A stretch of DNA of 8,150 nt from Bacillota bacterium (GCA_023438965.1 JAEXPB010000539.1:1-8150); one strand, 5' to 3'. Numbered from the stretch's first letter, positions 1 through 6,885 are shown. The notes: generated from the letters alone by a model not told the origin. Numbers and translations are program-made.

Positions 1-338
1 ATTTGATGTATAGTCAGGCTCTGGTTGTCCGGACCGGGCCGGGCTTGACGGAAGGCCTGGCCCGGCTTGACCAGATAGCCGGGCCAATGCAGCCGCTCGC
101 AACGGCTGATGCGGCGGCCATTGCGGCAACCCACCGTCTGGCCGCTCAGCTGACAACCGCCCGCGCGATCCTGATGGCTGCCCGAATGCGCTGCGAAAGC
201 CGCGGCTCACATTACCGCAGCGACTTCCCGGAGCAAAACCCGGCCTTCAGCCAACCGATCGTGATCGAATATGATTCCGGCCGCAGGGATGAAAAAGACC
301 GGCTGATCGCCCGGCTGAGTTACGAGGTTTTATCATGA
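1..338 (+). CDS. FAD-dependent oxidoreductase, fumarate reductase / L-aspartate oxidase family (3' end only)
   Basis: Only the C-terminal ~111 residues are present; the frame is open to the left edge, so the start lies outside. The segment ESRGSHYRSDFPE (about residues 65-77 of the visible part) is the C-terminal signature shared by L-aspartate oxidase (NadB) and the succinate dehydrogenase/fumarate reductase flavoprotein subunits. The preceding alpha-helical stretch with VVRTGPGLTEGLARL also fits the helical C-terminal domain of this family. Family knowledge: these proteins bind FAD and oxidise or reduce a C4-dicarboxylate or related substrate. The tail after the signature (PIVIEYDSG, then a short helix) is short, and the N-terminal FAD domain is not visible, so NadB cannot be separated from a stand-alone fumarate-reductase-like flavoprotein. 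The neighbours are sugar-type enzymes and not nadA/nadC, which weakens the NAD-biosynthesis reading. Its TGA overlaps the next ATG (ATGA), implying co-translation. Confidence 0.75.
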   Translation, partial: LMYSQALVVRTGPGLTEGLARLDQIAGPMQPLATADAAAIAATHRLAAQLTTARAILMAARMRCESRGSHYRSDFPEQNPAFSQPIVIEYDSGRRDEKDRLIARLSYEVLS

Positions 339-1456
339 TCCGACTGGGTATTGCCGGCGTCGGCACAATTGCCAATGATTACATCGGCCTGATCCAGGCC
401 GGCCTGGTGCAGGATGTGCGGCTCACGGCGCTGGCCAGCCGCAGCCAGGCGAACCTGGCCCAATCGGTCCGGAAGCACCATCTGGCTGACGTCCAGACTT
501 TCACGGATTACCGGGCCATGCTGGCGAGCGGCTCGATCGACGCCGTCCTGATCTGCACGCCGCATCAGGTTCATCCGGCGATGGCCCGCCAGGCACTCGA
601 CCATCATCTGCATGTTCTGGTCGAAAAGCCGATTGGCGTCGATCCGGCCGACGTTCGCCGCCTGGTCACGCATCTGGCGGCCAAGCCCGGCCTGGTCGGC
701 GGTGTGATGTACAACCGGCGCCAGGCCGGCGCCTACCAGCGCATCCACCGGCTGCTGGCTGAAGGGGCCATCGGGGACTTGATCCGCGCCACCTGGTTGA
801 TCACCAACCTGTACCGGACACCGGCTTACTATCTATCGAGTCCCTGGCGCGGCACCTGGCGCGGCGAAGGCGGCGGTCTCCTGATGACTCAGGCCTCGCA
901 CCAGCTCGACCTTCTGCAATGGCTTTGCGGCATGCCGGAAACCGTGCAGGCTTTTTGCCAGACGGCCGGCCGCAGCATCGAGGTCGAGAACGAAGCCGTT
1001 CTTTTTTTGCAATATCCTGGCCAGGCTCAAGGTCAGTTCATTGCCTCGGCCCGCGAAACCCCAGGTACCAACCGGCTGGAAATCTGCGGCACGCGCGGTC
1101 AGATCGTGATCGAAAATGACAGTCTGGTCCGGGTTGGCATCCTGGCTTGTGATGAGCGCGATTTCGCCCGCGCGGCCAGCGAACCTTTCCGGCAGCCGGC
1201 TTTGACGGTGACAGAACACGTTCACCAGGATGCGGACAACCGTATCCAGCAGGCCGCGGCCATTCAGAATTTTATCGATGCCTGCGCGGGCCGGGCGGTC
1301 ATTGCCTGCAGCCTGGCCGATGCCGCCAATTCCCTGGCGATCATCCAGTCCGCCTATCTCTCGAGCTGGACCGGTCGGGCAATTACCGTACCGGCGCCGG
1401 AAGACCAGTTTCAGCAGGAATTGGCCGGGCGCTGCCTGGAGGAGACTAATCTATGA
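335..1456 (+). CDS. Gfo/Idh/MocA family NAD(P)-dependent oxidoreductase
   Basis: The product is 373 residues, normal for the family. The N-terminal Rossmann fold begins IRLGIAGVGTIA (residues 2-13, glycine-rich dinucleotide loop). The family hallmark EKP is at residues 97-99 (LVEKPIG), carrying the catalytic lysine. The C-terminal alpha/beta domain carries the GEGGG turn (177-181) followed by QASHQLDLLQWLCG (186-199), with the conserved His189 and Asp192 of the active site. Family knowledge: these enzymes oxidise or reduce hydroxyl groups on sugars, inositols, amino sugars or similar polyols in the cytoplasm; substrate cannot be read from sequence. The start is the ATG overlapping the upstream stop, with CGAGG at 323-327 as a modest ribosome site. 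The gene ends in a second ATGA overlap with the esterase gene, so all three genes are probably one translationally coupled unit. No signal peptide is seen, so it is not a secreted glycosidase-type member. Confidence 0.93.
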   Translation: MIRLGIAGVGTIANDYIGLIQAGLVQDVRLTALASRSQANLAQSVRKHHLADVQTFTDYRAMLASGSIDAVLICTPHQVHPAMARQALDHHLHVLVEKPIGVDPADVRRLVTHLAAKPGLVGGVMYNRRQAGAYQRIHRLLAEGAIGDLIRATWLITNLYRTPAYYLSSPWRGTWRGEGGGLLMTQASHQLDLLQWLCGMPETVQAFCQTAGRSIEVENEAVLFLQYPGQAQGQFIASARETPGTNRLEICGTRGQIVIENDSLVRVGILACDERDFARAASEPFRQPALTVTEHVHQDADNRIQQAAAIQNFIDACAGRAVIACSLADAANSLAIIQSAYLSSWTGRAITVPAPEDQFQQELAGRCLEETNL

Positions 1457-2088
1457 ATAAGAAGCGCATCGTCTGTTATGGCGATTCGAATACCTGGGGC
1501 TACAATGCCGAAACCGGCTTGCGCTTTCCGGATGATATCCGCTGGACCCAGCGCCTCGCTGAACGACTGGGGCCGGATTATCAGATTTGTGAAGAAGGAC
1601 TGTCCGGCCGGACGAGTGTTTTTACCGACCCGCTGTTTGAAGGCTTGAGCGGACTGGCCCACCTCGCGCCGATTCTCGGTTCGCATAATCCGACCGATCT
1701 GCTGATCGTCATGCTGGGCACGAACGACTGCAAGCAACGCTTCAACGCCACCGGCCAGAATATTGCCGACGGCATTCGCCGCCTGGTCCAGAAAGCTCAA
1801 TCCCTTGCCGTTTGGCGCAATGTGCCCCAGGTTTTGATCGTCGCTCCGATTCTTATTGGCCAGGAAATCTATACTGTGCCACGCATCAATGAGGACATGG
1901 GTGCCGGCTGTGCCGAGAAATCCTGGCAGCTTCCGGCGCTGCTCCAGGCCACGGCAACAGAATGCAACTGCGCTTACCTGGACGCCAATGCCGTCGTCAC
2001 GGCAAACACCGTCGACTACATGCACTTTGACCGGGCGAGCTGCTCCCGCTTCAGTGACTATCTGGCGGATACCAGTATGCGGCCTTGA
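1453..2088 (+). CDS. SGNH/GDSL-family hydrolase (arylesterase / acyltransferase type)
   Basis: This is a 211-residue cytoplasmic esterase. The SGNH blocks are visible in order: block I CYGDSNTWGY with nucleophile Ser12; block II EEGLSGRTS (47-55) with its glycine; block III MLGTND (87-92) with the oxyanion Asn91; block V DYMHFD, with the Asp188/His191 catalytic pair. Blocks I-III (DS-TWG, RWT, EEGLS-RT, MLGTND) closely resemble the Mycobacterium smegmatis arylesterase/acyltransferase MsAcT, which hydrolyses or transfers short acyl groups. The physiological ester is unknown; with a sugar-type dehydrogenase directly upstream, deacylation of a sugar or polyol is a reasonable inference. The ribosome site GGAGGAG (1438-1444) lies 8 nt before the ATG, which overlaps the previous stop. 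The last ~15 residues after the catalytic His (ending DYLADTSMRP) lack the usual hydrophobic terminal helix, and the 3' 38 bp overlap the convergent gene, so the C-terminus may have been altered. Confidence 0.9.
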   Translation: MNKKRIVCYGDSNTWGYNAETGLRFPDDIRWTQRLAERLGPDYQICEEGLSGRTSVFTDPLFEGLSGLAHLAPILGSHNPTDLLIVMLGTNDCKQRFNATGQNIADGIRRLVQKAQSLAVWRNVPQVLIVAPILIGQEIYTVPRINEDMGAGCAEKSWQLPALLQATATECNCAYLDANAVVTANTVDYMHFDRASCSRFSDYLADTSMRP

Positions 2089-3277
2089 CCATCAGTTCAG
2101 TATTGTCCCAGGGTAGATTCATGAAGGACAGCATTTTCTCGCCCGGAAAAAAAGAGTGACAGTAACGGGGGAAAATCCCCTCCGGCACAATGCCAATATA
2201 ATCCTCACCTTTGAGCATGGCCAGAATTTCCTTGCCCTCCAACAGATAGACCGGATAACCTTTTTTCACCAATGCCAAATAGAATTTAACAGTCTCCACT
2301 GATCGCCCTTCACTTGATCCTGCCAACGTAAAATACCATCCTTGGTCATCGTGGCTGGTATACAAGGAAATATGCGTCGAATTGCCCCCACGGCAAACCT
2401 CCCACGGATGACCGCCACGCCATTCCCGGTCAAAATACCATGCCGTAAAGGCTTCGGCTGATGCTTCATCCAGATCCAGCAACCCATCGTCTCGCCCATC
2501 GGCATGCTTTTGATAAAGTGCTTTGGCAGGAAGCTTATCTACACCTTCAAACCGATTAGCCGTGTAGCCAAGTTGGCAGGCGGAAAAATAAAGGCCGGAG
2601 GTCATTGCTGGCCATCGATGCGCTGGGTGTATCTCAGGTTGGTTATTGATCAGATATTCAAAAGAGGCAATTTGATCAGCATCCATTTCGGCAAGATAAG
2701 CATTTTTATGATCGGGAAAGATAAACCAATAATCTTGACGGAGAATTTTACCAATCCGATGGCGATACGGCAGATTATGATTGACAAAATCATCGTATGC
2801 ACCTGAATTAATCAATTCGATCGAATGAGTACCGGCAGTTACCAACCAATTCAAAAGATTGCTCTTTTCATATGCATAACGTTGTTGCGCTTCCGGTTCC
2901 AGCTTAAGAATGAGTTTCCGATTGATGAAAACGGAATAAGTCGCATGGTATTGCATCATTGCCAGGCGATACCATTTCAGCGTTTCAGGATATGAATCGA
3001 GCCACCGCTCTTCGAATTCCCGACGATTCGCAACCTCGCCTTCGGCCAGATATTCATCATAATTTGCAAATTCTTCGATCTTACCACGTGGAGCAACAAG
3101 CCACAACTCACGCAATTCATCATCGCCACTAATCGGGATTGCGTTCATCATCTGGGCAAACTTGAAGAAAAGCGCTTTCGTCAACTCGTCTATCACGTCG
3201 CAATCATGCTCAGCTTGATAAAGCAGGTTATCGACAACTGGAGCCGATGGCTTACCCGTCTGCAGACTTTTGCCCAA
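2051..3277 (-). CDS. unrecognised 408-residue protein in an AT-rich island
   Basis: I do not recognise the family. The product appears soluble: no signal peptide and no convincing membrane segment. The N-terminal half is helical, acidic and aromatic-rich (for example DELTKALFFKFAQMMN at 30-45 and PETLKWYRLAMMQYHATY at 97-114). The C-terminal third looks like a compact alpha/beta domain with motif-like patches: GGHPWEVCRGGNSTHISLY (288-306), GWYFTLAGSS (313-322), ETVKFYLALVKKGYPVYL (328-345), DYIGIVPEGIFPRYC (359-373) and FFPGEK (376-381). The start is TTG, not ATG: AAAGGGGAG (minus strand, 3293-3285) lies 7 nt upstream, and the first internal ATG is at codon 43. Base composition is far more AT-rich than both flanks (one line, 2701-2760, is 20/60 GC), suggesting acquisition from elsewhere. 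It converges on the esterase gene and overlaps it by 38 bp. No terminator is visible. Function is unknown. It is a convincing gene: one uninterrupted frame, good ribosome site and protein-like composition. Confidence 0.8.
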   Translation of the reverse strand: MGKSLQTGKPSAPVVDNLLYQAEHDCDVIDELTKALFFKFAQMMNAIPISGDDELRELWLVAPRGKIEEFANYDEYLAEGEVANRREFEERWLDSYPETLKWYRLAMMQYHATYSVFINRKLILKLEPEAQQRYAYEKSNLLNWLVTAGTHSIELINSGAYDDFVNHNLPYRHRIGKILRQDYWFIFPDHKNAYLAEMDADQIASFEYLINNQPEIHPAHRWPAMTSGLYFSACQLGYTANRFEGVDKLPAKALYQKHADGRDDGLLDLDEASAEAFTAWYFDREWRGGHPWEVCRGGNSTHISLYTSHDDQGWYFTLAGSSEGRSVETVKFYLALVKKGYPVYLLEGKEILAMLKGEDYIGIVPEGIFPRYCHSFFPGEKMLSFMNLPWDNTELMVKAAYWYPPDSH

Positions 3278-3284
3278 TCAAGAA

Positions 3285-3293
3285 CTCCCCTTT
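3285..3293 (-). promoter_or_regulatory. Strong ribosome binding site for a TTG start
   Basis: The minus strand reads AAAGGGGAG followed by 7 nt and then TTG at 3277. No ATG in frame lies near it, so this site decides the start of the convergent 408-residue gene. The optimal spacing makes the TTG start more credible than the internal ATG 42 codons later. Confidence 0.7.
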
Positions 3294-3307
3294 CCCGTTA
3301 TGGTTGA

Positions 3308-3320
3308 ATCTCCAGGAGAT
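3308..3320. promoter_or_regulatory. 13-nt perfect palindrome, candidate operator or leader hairpin
   Basis: The sequence ATCTCCAGGAGAT has 6-bp arms around a central A. It lies between the candidate minus-strand promoter (-10 at 3365-3370) and the ribosome site at 3285-3293, about 40 nt inside the predicted transcript. The same strand also allows GGAG (3315-3318) to pair with CTCC (3327-3330), and CCAGGA (3312-3317) to pair with TCCTGG (3340-3345). These pairings exclude one another. It could be a repressor site for the minus-strand gene or a leader structure; the sequence alone does not decide. Confidence 0.35.
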
Positions 3321-3364
3321 CGACAACTCCCAGCGTTTTTCCTGGCGGCAACAGAATTCGTAAA

Positions 3365-3392
3365 ATTATACCCGATTGCGGATTTATGTCGC
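3365..3392 (-). promoter_or_regulatory. Candidate promoter for the minus-strand 408-residue gene
   Basis: The minus strand shows GCGACA (3392-3387, 4/6 to TTGACA), a 16-bp spacer, then a perfect TATAAT (3370-3365). Transcription would start near 3358, giving an ~80-nt leader that contains the palindrome at 3308-3320. A second perfect minus-strand TATAAT occurs at 3531-3526 with a poorer TTAATA 18 bp upstream (3555-3550), so a more distal start is also possible. Confidence 0.4.
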
Positions 3393-3675
3393 TGCACTCC
3401 AGCCTGGCAATGACGGGCTGTTTGACGCCGCTTGTCTCTCCCAACTGTTACTGCGATCTCCGCCCATTGCCTGACCGCAGAAAGATGCCTAACTGGTTTA
3501 TTGCGCAGAGTGTAGCATAAAAAGTATTATAGAACAATATCAATAAAGATATTAAAACGATTTACACGCATCGTCAATGGAAGGGGAGGAAAAGCCATCC
3601 TAATTCAGCTGTCCAAACCGATCAATTGCGGTGTGATTGAAATAAAGCAACCGATATGCCCAAGTATGATAATTT
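3371..3675. other. Intergenic stretch without a supported gene
   Basis: This is the bulk of the 482-nt gap between the minus-strand gene and the SASA-type esterase. The left part (to about 3510) is of mixed composition; 3515-3680 is very AT-rich. A purine-rich AAGGGGAGG at 3581-3589 looks like a ribosome site but has no ATG, GTG or TTG at a usable distance. Open frames here are under ~60 codons and start without a recognised codon and ribosome site, so none is called. Apart from the candidate promoter elements described separately, I see no RNA gene or repeat. Confidence 0.5.
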
Positions 3676-3684
3676 TGCTATAAT
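3676..3684 (+). promoter_or_regulatory. Candidate extended -10 promoter element for the SASA-type esterase
   Basis: TGCTATAAT carries a perfect TATAAT with the TG of an extended -10. No good -35 lies 16-18 bp upstream; TTGAAA at 3637-3642 is too far. Extended -10 promoters tolerate a weak -35. Initiation near 3691 would leave a ~70-nt leader before the ATG at 3760. Confidence 0.4.
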
Positions 3685-3759
3685 TGAGCTGATGAACAAA
3701 AGCTTGCCAGAAACTATCAATCATCGGCTGAAATTGATGCCGCACATGGAGAAACAACG

Positions 3760-5148
3760 ATGCAAGTATTGGCGGGAATATCAGATGGCGCGGTCTTGCA
3801 GCGCGACTCCGGCGATTTATGCCGGGTCGATATTGATGCCCGTTTTACCGGTGAACCAGTCTCGTCAATCGGGATACTCAATCGCAAAACCGAATCTGAA
3901 TGGGAATTGTCCGGGATCCCGACCGGCGGACCGTATACGATCATATTTCGGGATGCGGAATCATCAGCCACCTTTCGCGACATTTATGTCGGCGATGTCT
4001 GGCTGCTGGCCGGGCAATCCAACATGGAAGGCGCCGGCCGGATGACCCCTGAAGATGACGCTTATGTCCGCCACCCGCATCCGATGCTGCGTGCCCTGTA
4101 CATGGATGACCGCTGGGATTCCGCCCGCCCGCAGCTGCATCAATTATGGCTTTCGCCAGACCCAGCGCACCAGGCTGCCAATCAGCGTTACCGGGACAGC
4201 ATCCGGGAGCGGAAGCTGACCGTCCTGGATCATTTTCCGGCGCCCCAGCGCCGGGGTGTCGGTCCTGGACTCTATTTCGCGCAGGAGATGCACCATTTGT
4301 CAGGCGGCGTGCCGCAGGGCCTGATACCGTGCGCCGTCGGCGGCGCGCCGATTGAGATGTGGCTGCCGACGGAAGATGGATCGGCGAATTACTATACGGC
4401 GGCGCGGCGGCGGCTGCGCCTGGCCGGCAATCACATTCGGGGTGTTTTCTGGTCGCAGGGGGAGGGCAATCCGAATTGGGCGGCTTATCCCGACCAAATC
4501 CGACGCCTGCGCAGCGACCTTGTTCAGCACTTGCACTGCGGCATGCTGCCGTTTGTGCAGGTCCAGTCTTTCCGATTAACCTTGCCGGCGCCGCCCGAAA
4601 CCGCCTATGTCTGGAGCAGATTCCGGGACATGCAGCGCACCATGCCGGCGTTCTGGCCAGACCTGGCGACCATCGCCGCCAATGACCTGGAACTGGATGA
4701 TTGCATTCATCTGTCCTCTGATTCGCAGAAAAAAATCGGCGCACGGGCGGCCAAGGCCATGCACTATCTGATCGCTGGCATTGGCCGGCCCGAGCCGGAT
4801 CTAGACTCCATCCGCGCCGAGCCGGATGAGTATTTACCGTTTAATTATACTTTACGGATCAAGTACCGGAATGTGACCGGCTGCCTGAAGGCTTCCGGCG
4901 TGCCGTCCGGCTTTACGCTCCGGAAGATCCAATCCGGCCAGGACCCCTCGCTGGACCATATCCAGAGGATTTATCCGGCGGGAGACGAAGTGGTGATTCG
5001 TACGGAGCTTGCGCTGGCGGAACTGCAACAGCGGGAATTATGGTATGGCTGGGGAAACAGCTTTTACTGCAACATAACAGATGAGGCCGATCGCGCCATC
5101 CCTGCGATGGGACCGATCGCGCTGGACTGTATACTTTCGCCGCTTTAG
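3760..5148 (+). CDS. Sialate O-acetylesterase-like (SASA/SGNH) carbohydrate esterase
   Basis: The product is 462 residues. A short beta-rich N-terminal region (about 1-75) leads into GDVWLLAGQSNMEGAG (78-93), the hallmark of the sialic-acid acetylesterase family, with nucleophile Ser87 in GQSNM. The oxyanion-region motif VGGAPIEMW follows at 193-201, then WSQGEGN (231-237; usually W-x-QGE-[ST]-N) and DDCIHLS (313-319) with the Asp314/His317 pair. A C-terminal beta-rich segment (about 345-462) follows. Family knowledge: members remove O-acetyl groups from sialic acids or xylan-type sugars. There is no signal peptide, so it acts inside the cell, presumably on an imported or intracellular acylated sugar; the true substrate is unknown. 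The start is set by GGAG (3748-3751) 8 nt before the ATG; an in-frame stop upstream leaves no earlier start. It is a single gene convergent with the G6PDH gene, 45 nt apart. Confidence 0.9.
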   Translation: MQVLAGISDGAVLQRDSGDLCRVDIDARFTGEPVSSIGILNRKTESEWELSGIPTGGPYTIIFRDAESSATFRDIYVGDVWLLAGQSNMEGAGRMTPEDDAYVRHPHPMLRALYMDDRWDSARPQLHQLWLSPDPAHQAANQRYRDSIRERKLTVLDHFPAPQRRGVGPGLYFAQEMHHLSGGVPQGLIPCAVGGAPIEMWLPTEDGSANYYTAARRRLRLAGNHIRGVFWSQGEGNPNWAAYPDQIRRLRSDLVQHLHCGMLPFVQVQSFRLTLPAPPETAYVWSRFRDMQRTMPAFWPDLATIAANDLELDDCIHLSSDSQKKIGARAAKAMHYLIAGIGRPEPDLDSIRAEPDEYLPFNYTLRIKYRNVTGCLKASGVPSGFTLRKIQSGQDPSLDHIQRIYPAGDEVVIRTELALAELQQRELWYGWGNSFYCNITDEADRAIPAMGPIALDCILSPL

Positions 5149-5175
5149 GCTAAACTTTTCAATGAATTCTTAAGC

Positions 5176-5202
5176 ACCTGAGCAGTCACCGGATCAGGTT
5201 TT
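5176..5202 (+). terminator. Weak candidate terminator between convergent genes
   Basis: ACCTGA (5176-5181) and TCAGGT (5194-5199) form a 6-bp stem around a 12-nt loop, followed by a run of only four Ts (5199-5202) shared with the stem. The right arm overlaps the stop codon of the minus-strand G6PDH gene. The stem is short and the loop large, so this is a weak call for the + strand gene; no T-run supports it on the minus strand. Confidence 0.3.
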
Positions 5203-6705
5203 GTCAATATTCCACCACCGGCGACCATCCTGGCCGATAAGCGCCTCCGCGGCATCCGGTCCGCTTGAGCCGGCGGCATAGTTGGGGTAGATTTCACAGC
5301 GGTTGCTTAATTGGTTCTCCAGACTTTCGATGAAGGCCCAGGAATGCTCCAGCTCATCCCAGCGGGTGAACAGCGAGGAATTTCCCCGGAAAGCTTCCAG
5401 AATCAACCGTTCGTAGGCTTCCGGGACATTGCCCTGGTACCGGCTGTTCTGGGAATAATTCAGCTCGATCCGCTCCATGGTAAATTCATTGCCGGGTCGT
5501 TTGGCGTTGATCTGGAAATAAATGCCCTCCGCTGGCTGAACTTCAATCACCAGGAGATTGGGACTCAGATCCTTGAAAGCGTCATAGTAATTTACACCCG
5601 GCAAGCGCTTGAATTCGATGACAATCTGCGTGCGCTGCCGATCCAGCCGCTTGCCGGCGCGAATATAGATGGGTACCGTGCCCCAGCGAAAATTATCGAC
5701 ATAGGCTTTCAAGGCGATATAAGTTGGAATGGGCGAATCCGGGGCAACCTGTTCTTCGGCCCGATACCCGGGGACGTCTTGCCCGGCTATCTGCCCGGGT
5801 CCATATTGTCCGAGAATGATTTCGCTGCTGGCTTGAGCATTTGTATAGCAGCGAAGCGACCGCAGCGCTTTGACTTTCTCGTTGCGGATGGATTCTGGCG
5901 CGAGATCGGTTGGCGGCTCCATGGTAATCAATGCAAGCATCTGCAGCAGATGATTTTGCAGCATATCCTTCAGGATCCCGGCCTTTTCATAATAACCGCC
6001 GCGGTTCTCAACCCCCAGTGTTTCGGTCGAAGTGATCTGGATATTGTCAATGTAATAGTGATTCCACAGCGGTTCAAACAGGGAATTGCCAAAACGGATC
6101 GTCAAGATATTCTGGATCATTTCCTTGCCCAGGTAATGGTCGATGCGATAAATCTGCTGCTCCCCGAGGGCCTCGTTAATGGACTGATTGAGTGCGCGGG
6201 CCGTCGACAAATCCGACCCGAACGGCTTTTCGATCATCACGCGGTGCAGCTCGTTCGCCTTCGCAATCAGCTTGTTTTGCTTTAAGCGGTCGATGATCAA
6301 CCCGAAATAATCAGGCGCGACAGCCAGGAAATAAAGGCGCTCAACAGGAATTGGCGATCGCGATTCAAAAGCGTCAAGTGCGGATCGCAAGCGCGCGTAT
6401 CCGTCCTGATCCGCGGTAAATTCAAGTTGCAGGTAGAAAATCCGGCTTAGGAAAGTTGCCAGATGCTGCTCGTCAATCTGGCTGCGCGAAAATAGCATAA
6501 CTGATTTCCGCGCTGTTGCGCGATAGTCCAGGTCATCACTAACCCGCCGGCCAATCGACAGAATGCGAAATTCGCGCTGCAACCGGTTTTCCGCCATCAG
6601 ATTATAGAGAGCCGGCAGCAGCTTCCGGTGCGTCAGATCTCCGGTGCCGCCGAAGATGACGAAGAGCAAGGAACGATCATCTATTTCTTCCTTTGAATTA
6701 AACAT
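5194..6705 (-). CDS. zwf: Glucose-6-phosphate 1-dehydrogenase
   Basis: This enzyme catalyses the NADP-linked oxidation of glucose 6-phosphate to 6-phosphogluconolactone, the first step of the oxidative pentose phosphate pathway, in the cytoplasm. The product is 503 residues, full family length. Visible motifs: nucleotide-binding FGGTGDLTHRKL (18-29), EKPFGSDL (159-166), the G6P-binding signature RIDHYLGKE (187-195), and GGYYEKAGILKDMLQNHLLQ (236-255), whose His252 aligns by spacing with the catalytic His240 of the Leuconostoc enzyme. Next come VPIYIRAGKRL (344-354) and the C-terminal PEAYERLI and RWDELEHSW segments. The frame is open 32 codons further upstream, but the ATG at 6705 is chosen because AAGGAAGG lies 5 nt before it and the conserved nucleotide-binding segment begins soon after. 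No gnd or pgl lies beside it, so it appears monocistronic. It is convergent with the esterase gene and divergent from the secreted protein gene. Confidence 0.97.
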   Translation of the reverse strand: MFNSKEEIDDRSLLFVIFGGTGDLTHRKLLPALYNLMAENRLQREFRILSIGRRVSDDLDYRATARKSVMLFSRSQIDEQHLATFLSRIFYLQLEFTADQDGYARLRSALDAFESRSPIPVERLYFLAVAPDYFGLIIDRLKQNKLIAKANELHRVMIEKPFGSDLSTARALNQSINEALGEQQIYRIDHYLGKEMIQNILTIRFGNSLFEPLWNHYYIDNIQITSTETLGVENRGGYYEKAGILKDMLQNHLLQMLALITMEPPTDLAPESIRNEKVKALRSLRCYTNAQASSEIILGQYGPGQIAGQDVPGYRAEEQVAPDSPIPTYIALKAYVDNFRWGTVPIYIRAGKRLDRQRTQIVIEFKRLPGVNYYDAFKDLSPNLLVIEVQPAEGIYFQINAKRPGNEFTMERIELNYSQNSRYQGNVPEAYERLILEAFRGNSSLFTRWDELEHSWAFIESLENQLSNRCEIYPNYAAGSSGPDAAEALIGQDGRRWWNIDKT

Positions 6706-6710
6706 AGGCA

Positions 6711-6718
6711 CCTTCCTT
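6711..6718 (-). promoter_or_regulatory. Ribosome binding site fixing the G6PDH start
   Basis: The minus strand reads AAGGAAGG at 6718-6711, then 5 nt, then ATG at 6705. The longer in-frame possibility up to 6801 has no conserved sequence and would add 32 residues not expected in the family, so this site decides the start. Confidence 0.65.
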
Positions 6719-6873
6719 TCCGGCAACCTGACTACTGCTATCTTGCCAGTACCCAAACCAATAAGCAAGCCGGCAGTGTTACGGAAAATCAAGCAGAACA
6801 ACGAAAGAACGCCGTCATGATATGGACAGGAAGATCCATCATAGCGGTAATTCCATCGAGATTGTTTATGGTT

Positions 6874-6885
6874 ATATTACAATAT
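6874..6885. promoter_or_regulatory. Small inverted repeat in the divergent intergenic region
   Basis: ATATT-AC-AATAT has perfect 5-bp arms and lies 22 bp upstream of the TTGACA of the secreted-protein promoter. It is AT-rich and could be part of an UP-like element or a regulator site; an AT-rich region can also produce such a repeat by chance. Confidence 0.25.

Noticed and set aside
1411..2025. Minus-strand open frame of 204 codons opposite the SGNH esterase.
   Set aside because: Antisense to a gene with all SGNH blocks; no ribosome site or recognisable domain.
3391..3410. A 16-nt stretch CTGCACTCCAGCCTGG (within 3392-3407) identical to a well-known part of human Alu/7SL RNA.
   Set aside because: The match stops on both sides: neither the preceding nor the following bases resemble Alu or 7SL. 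It lies in bacterial sequence between bacterial genes, so chance is the best explanation and not contamination or an SRP RNA gene.
3581..3589. AAGGGGAGG, resembling a strong Shine-Dalgarno site on the + strand.
   Set aside because: No ATG, GTG or TTG follows at a usable distance, and the frame after it is only about 30 codons long; no gene can be supported.
3656..4045. + strand open frame starting upstream of the SASA-type esterase and overlapping its 5' end.
   Set aside because: Its later part runs out of frame through conserved esterase codons and its translation is not protein-like; the upstream part has no ribosome site of its own.
3941..4744. Minus-strand open frame of 267 codons opposite the SASA-type esterase.
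   Set aside because: The translation is Arg/Pro/Ala-rich low-quality sequence typical of an antisense shadow in GC-rich DNA; the + strand gene carries all the family motifs.
5311..6285. Long + strand open frame of 324 codons opposite the G6PDH gene.
   Set aside because: It is fully antisense to a gene with unmistakable G6PDH motifs and has no ribosome site or family features; it arises from the codon composition of the real gene.
6706..6801. A 32-codon N-terminal extension of G6PDH.
   Set aside because: The ribosome site just before the ATG at 6705 and the usual family length both favour the shorter protein; the extension shows no conserved sequence.
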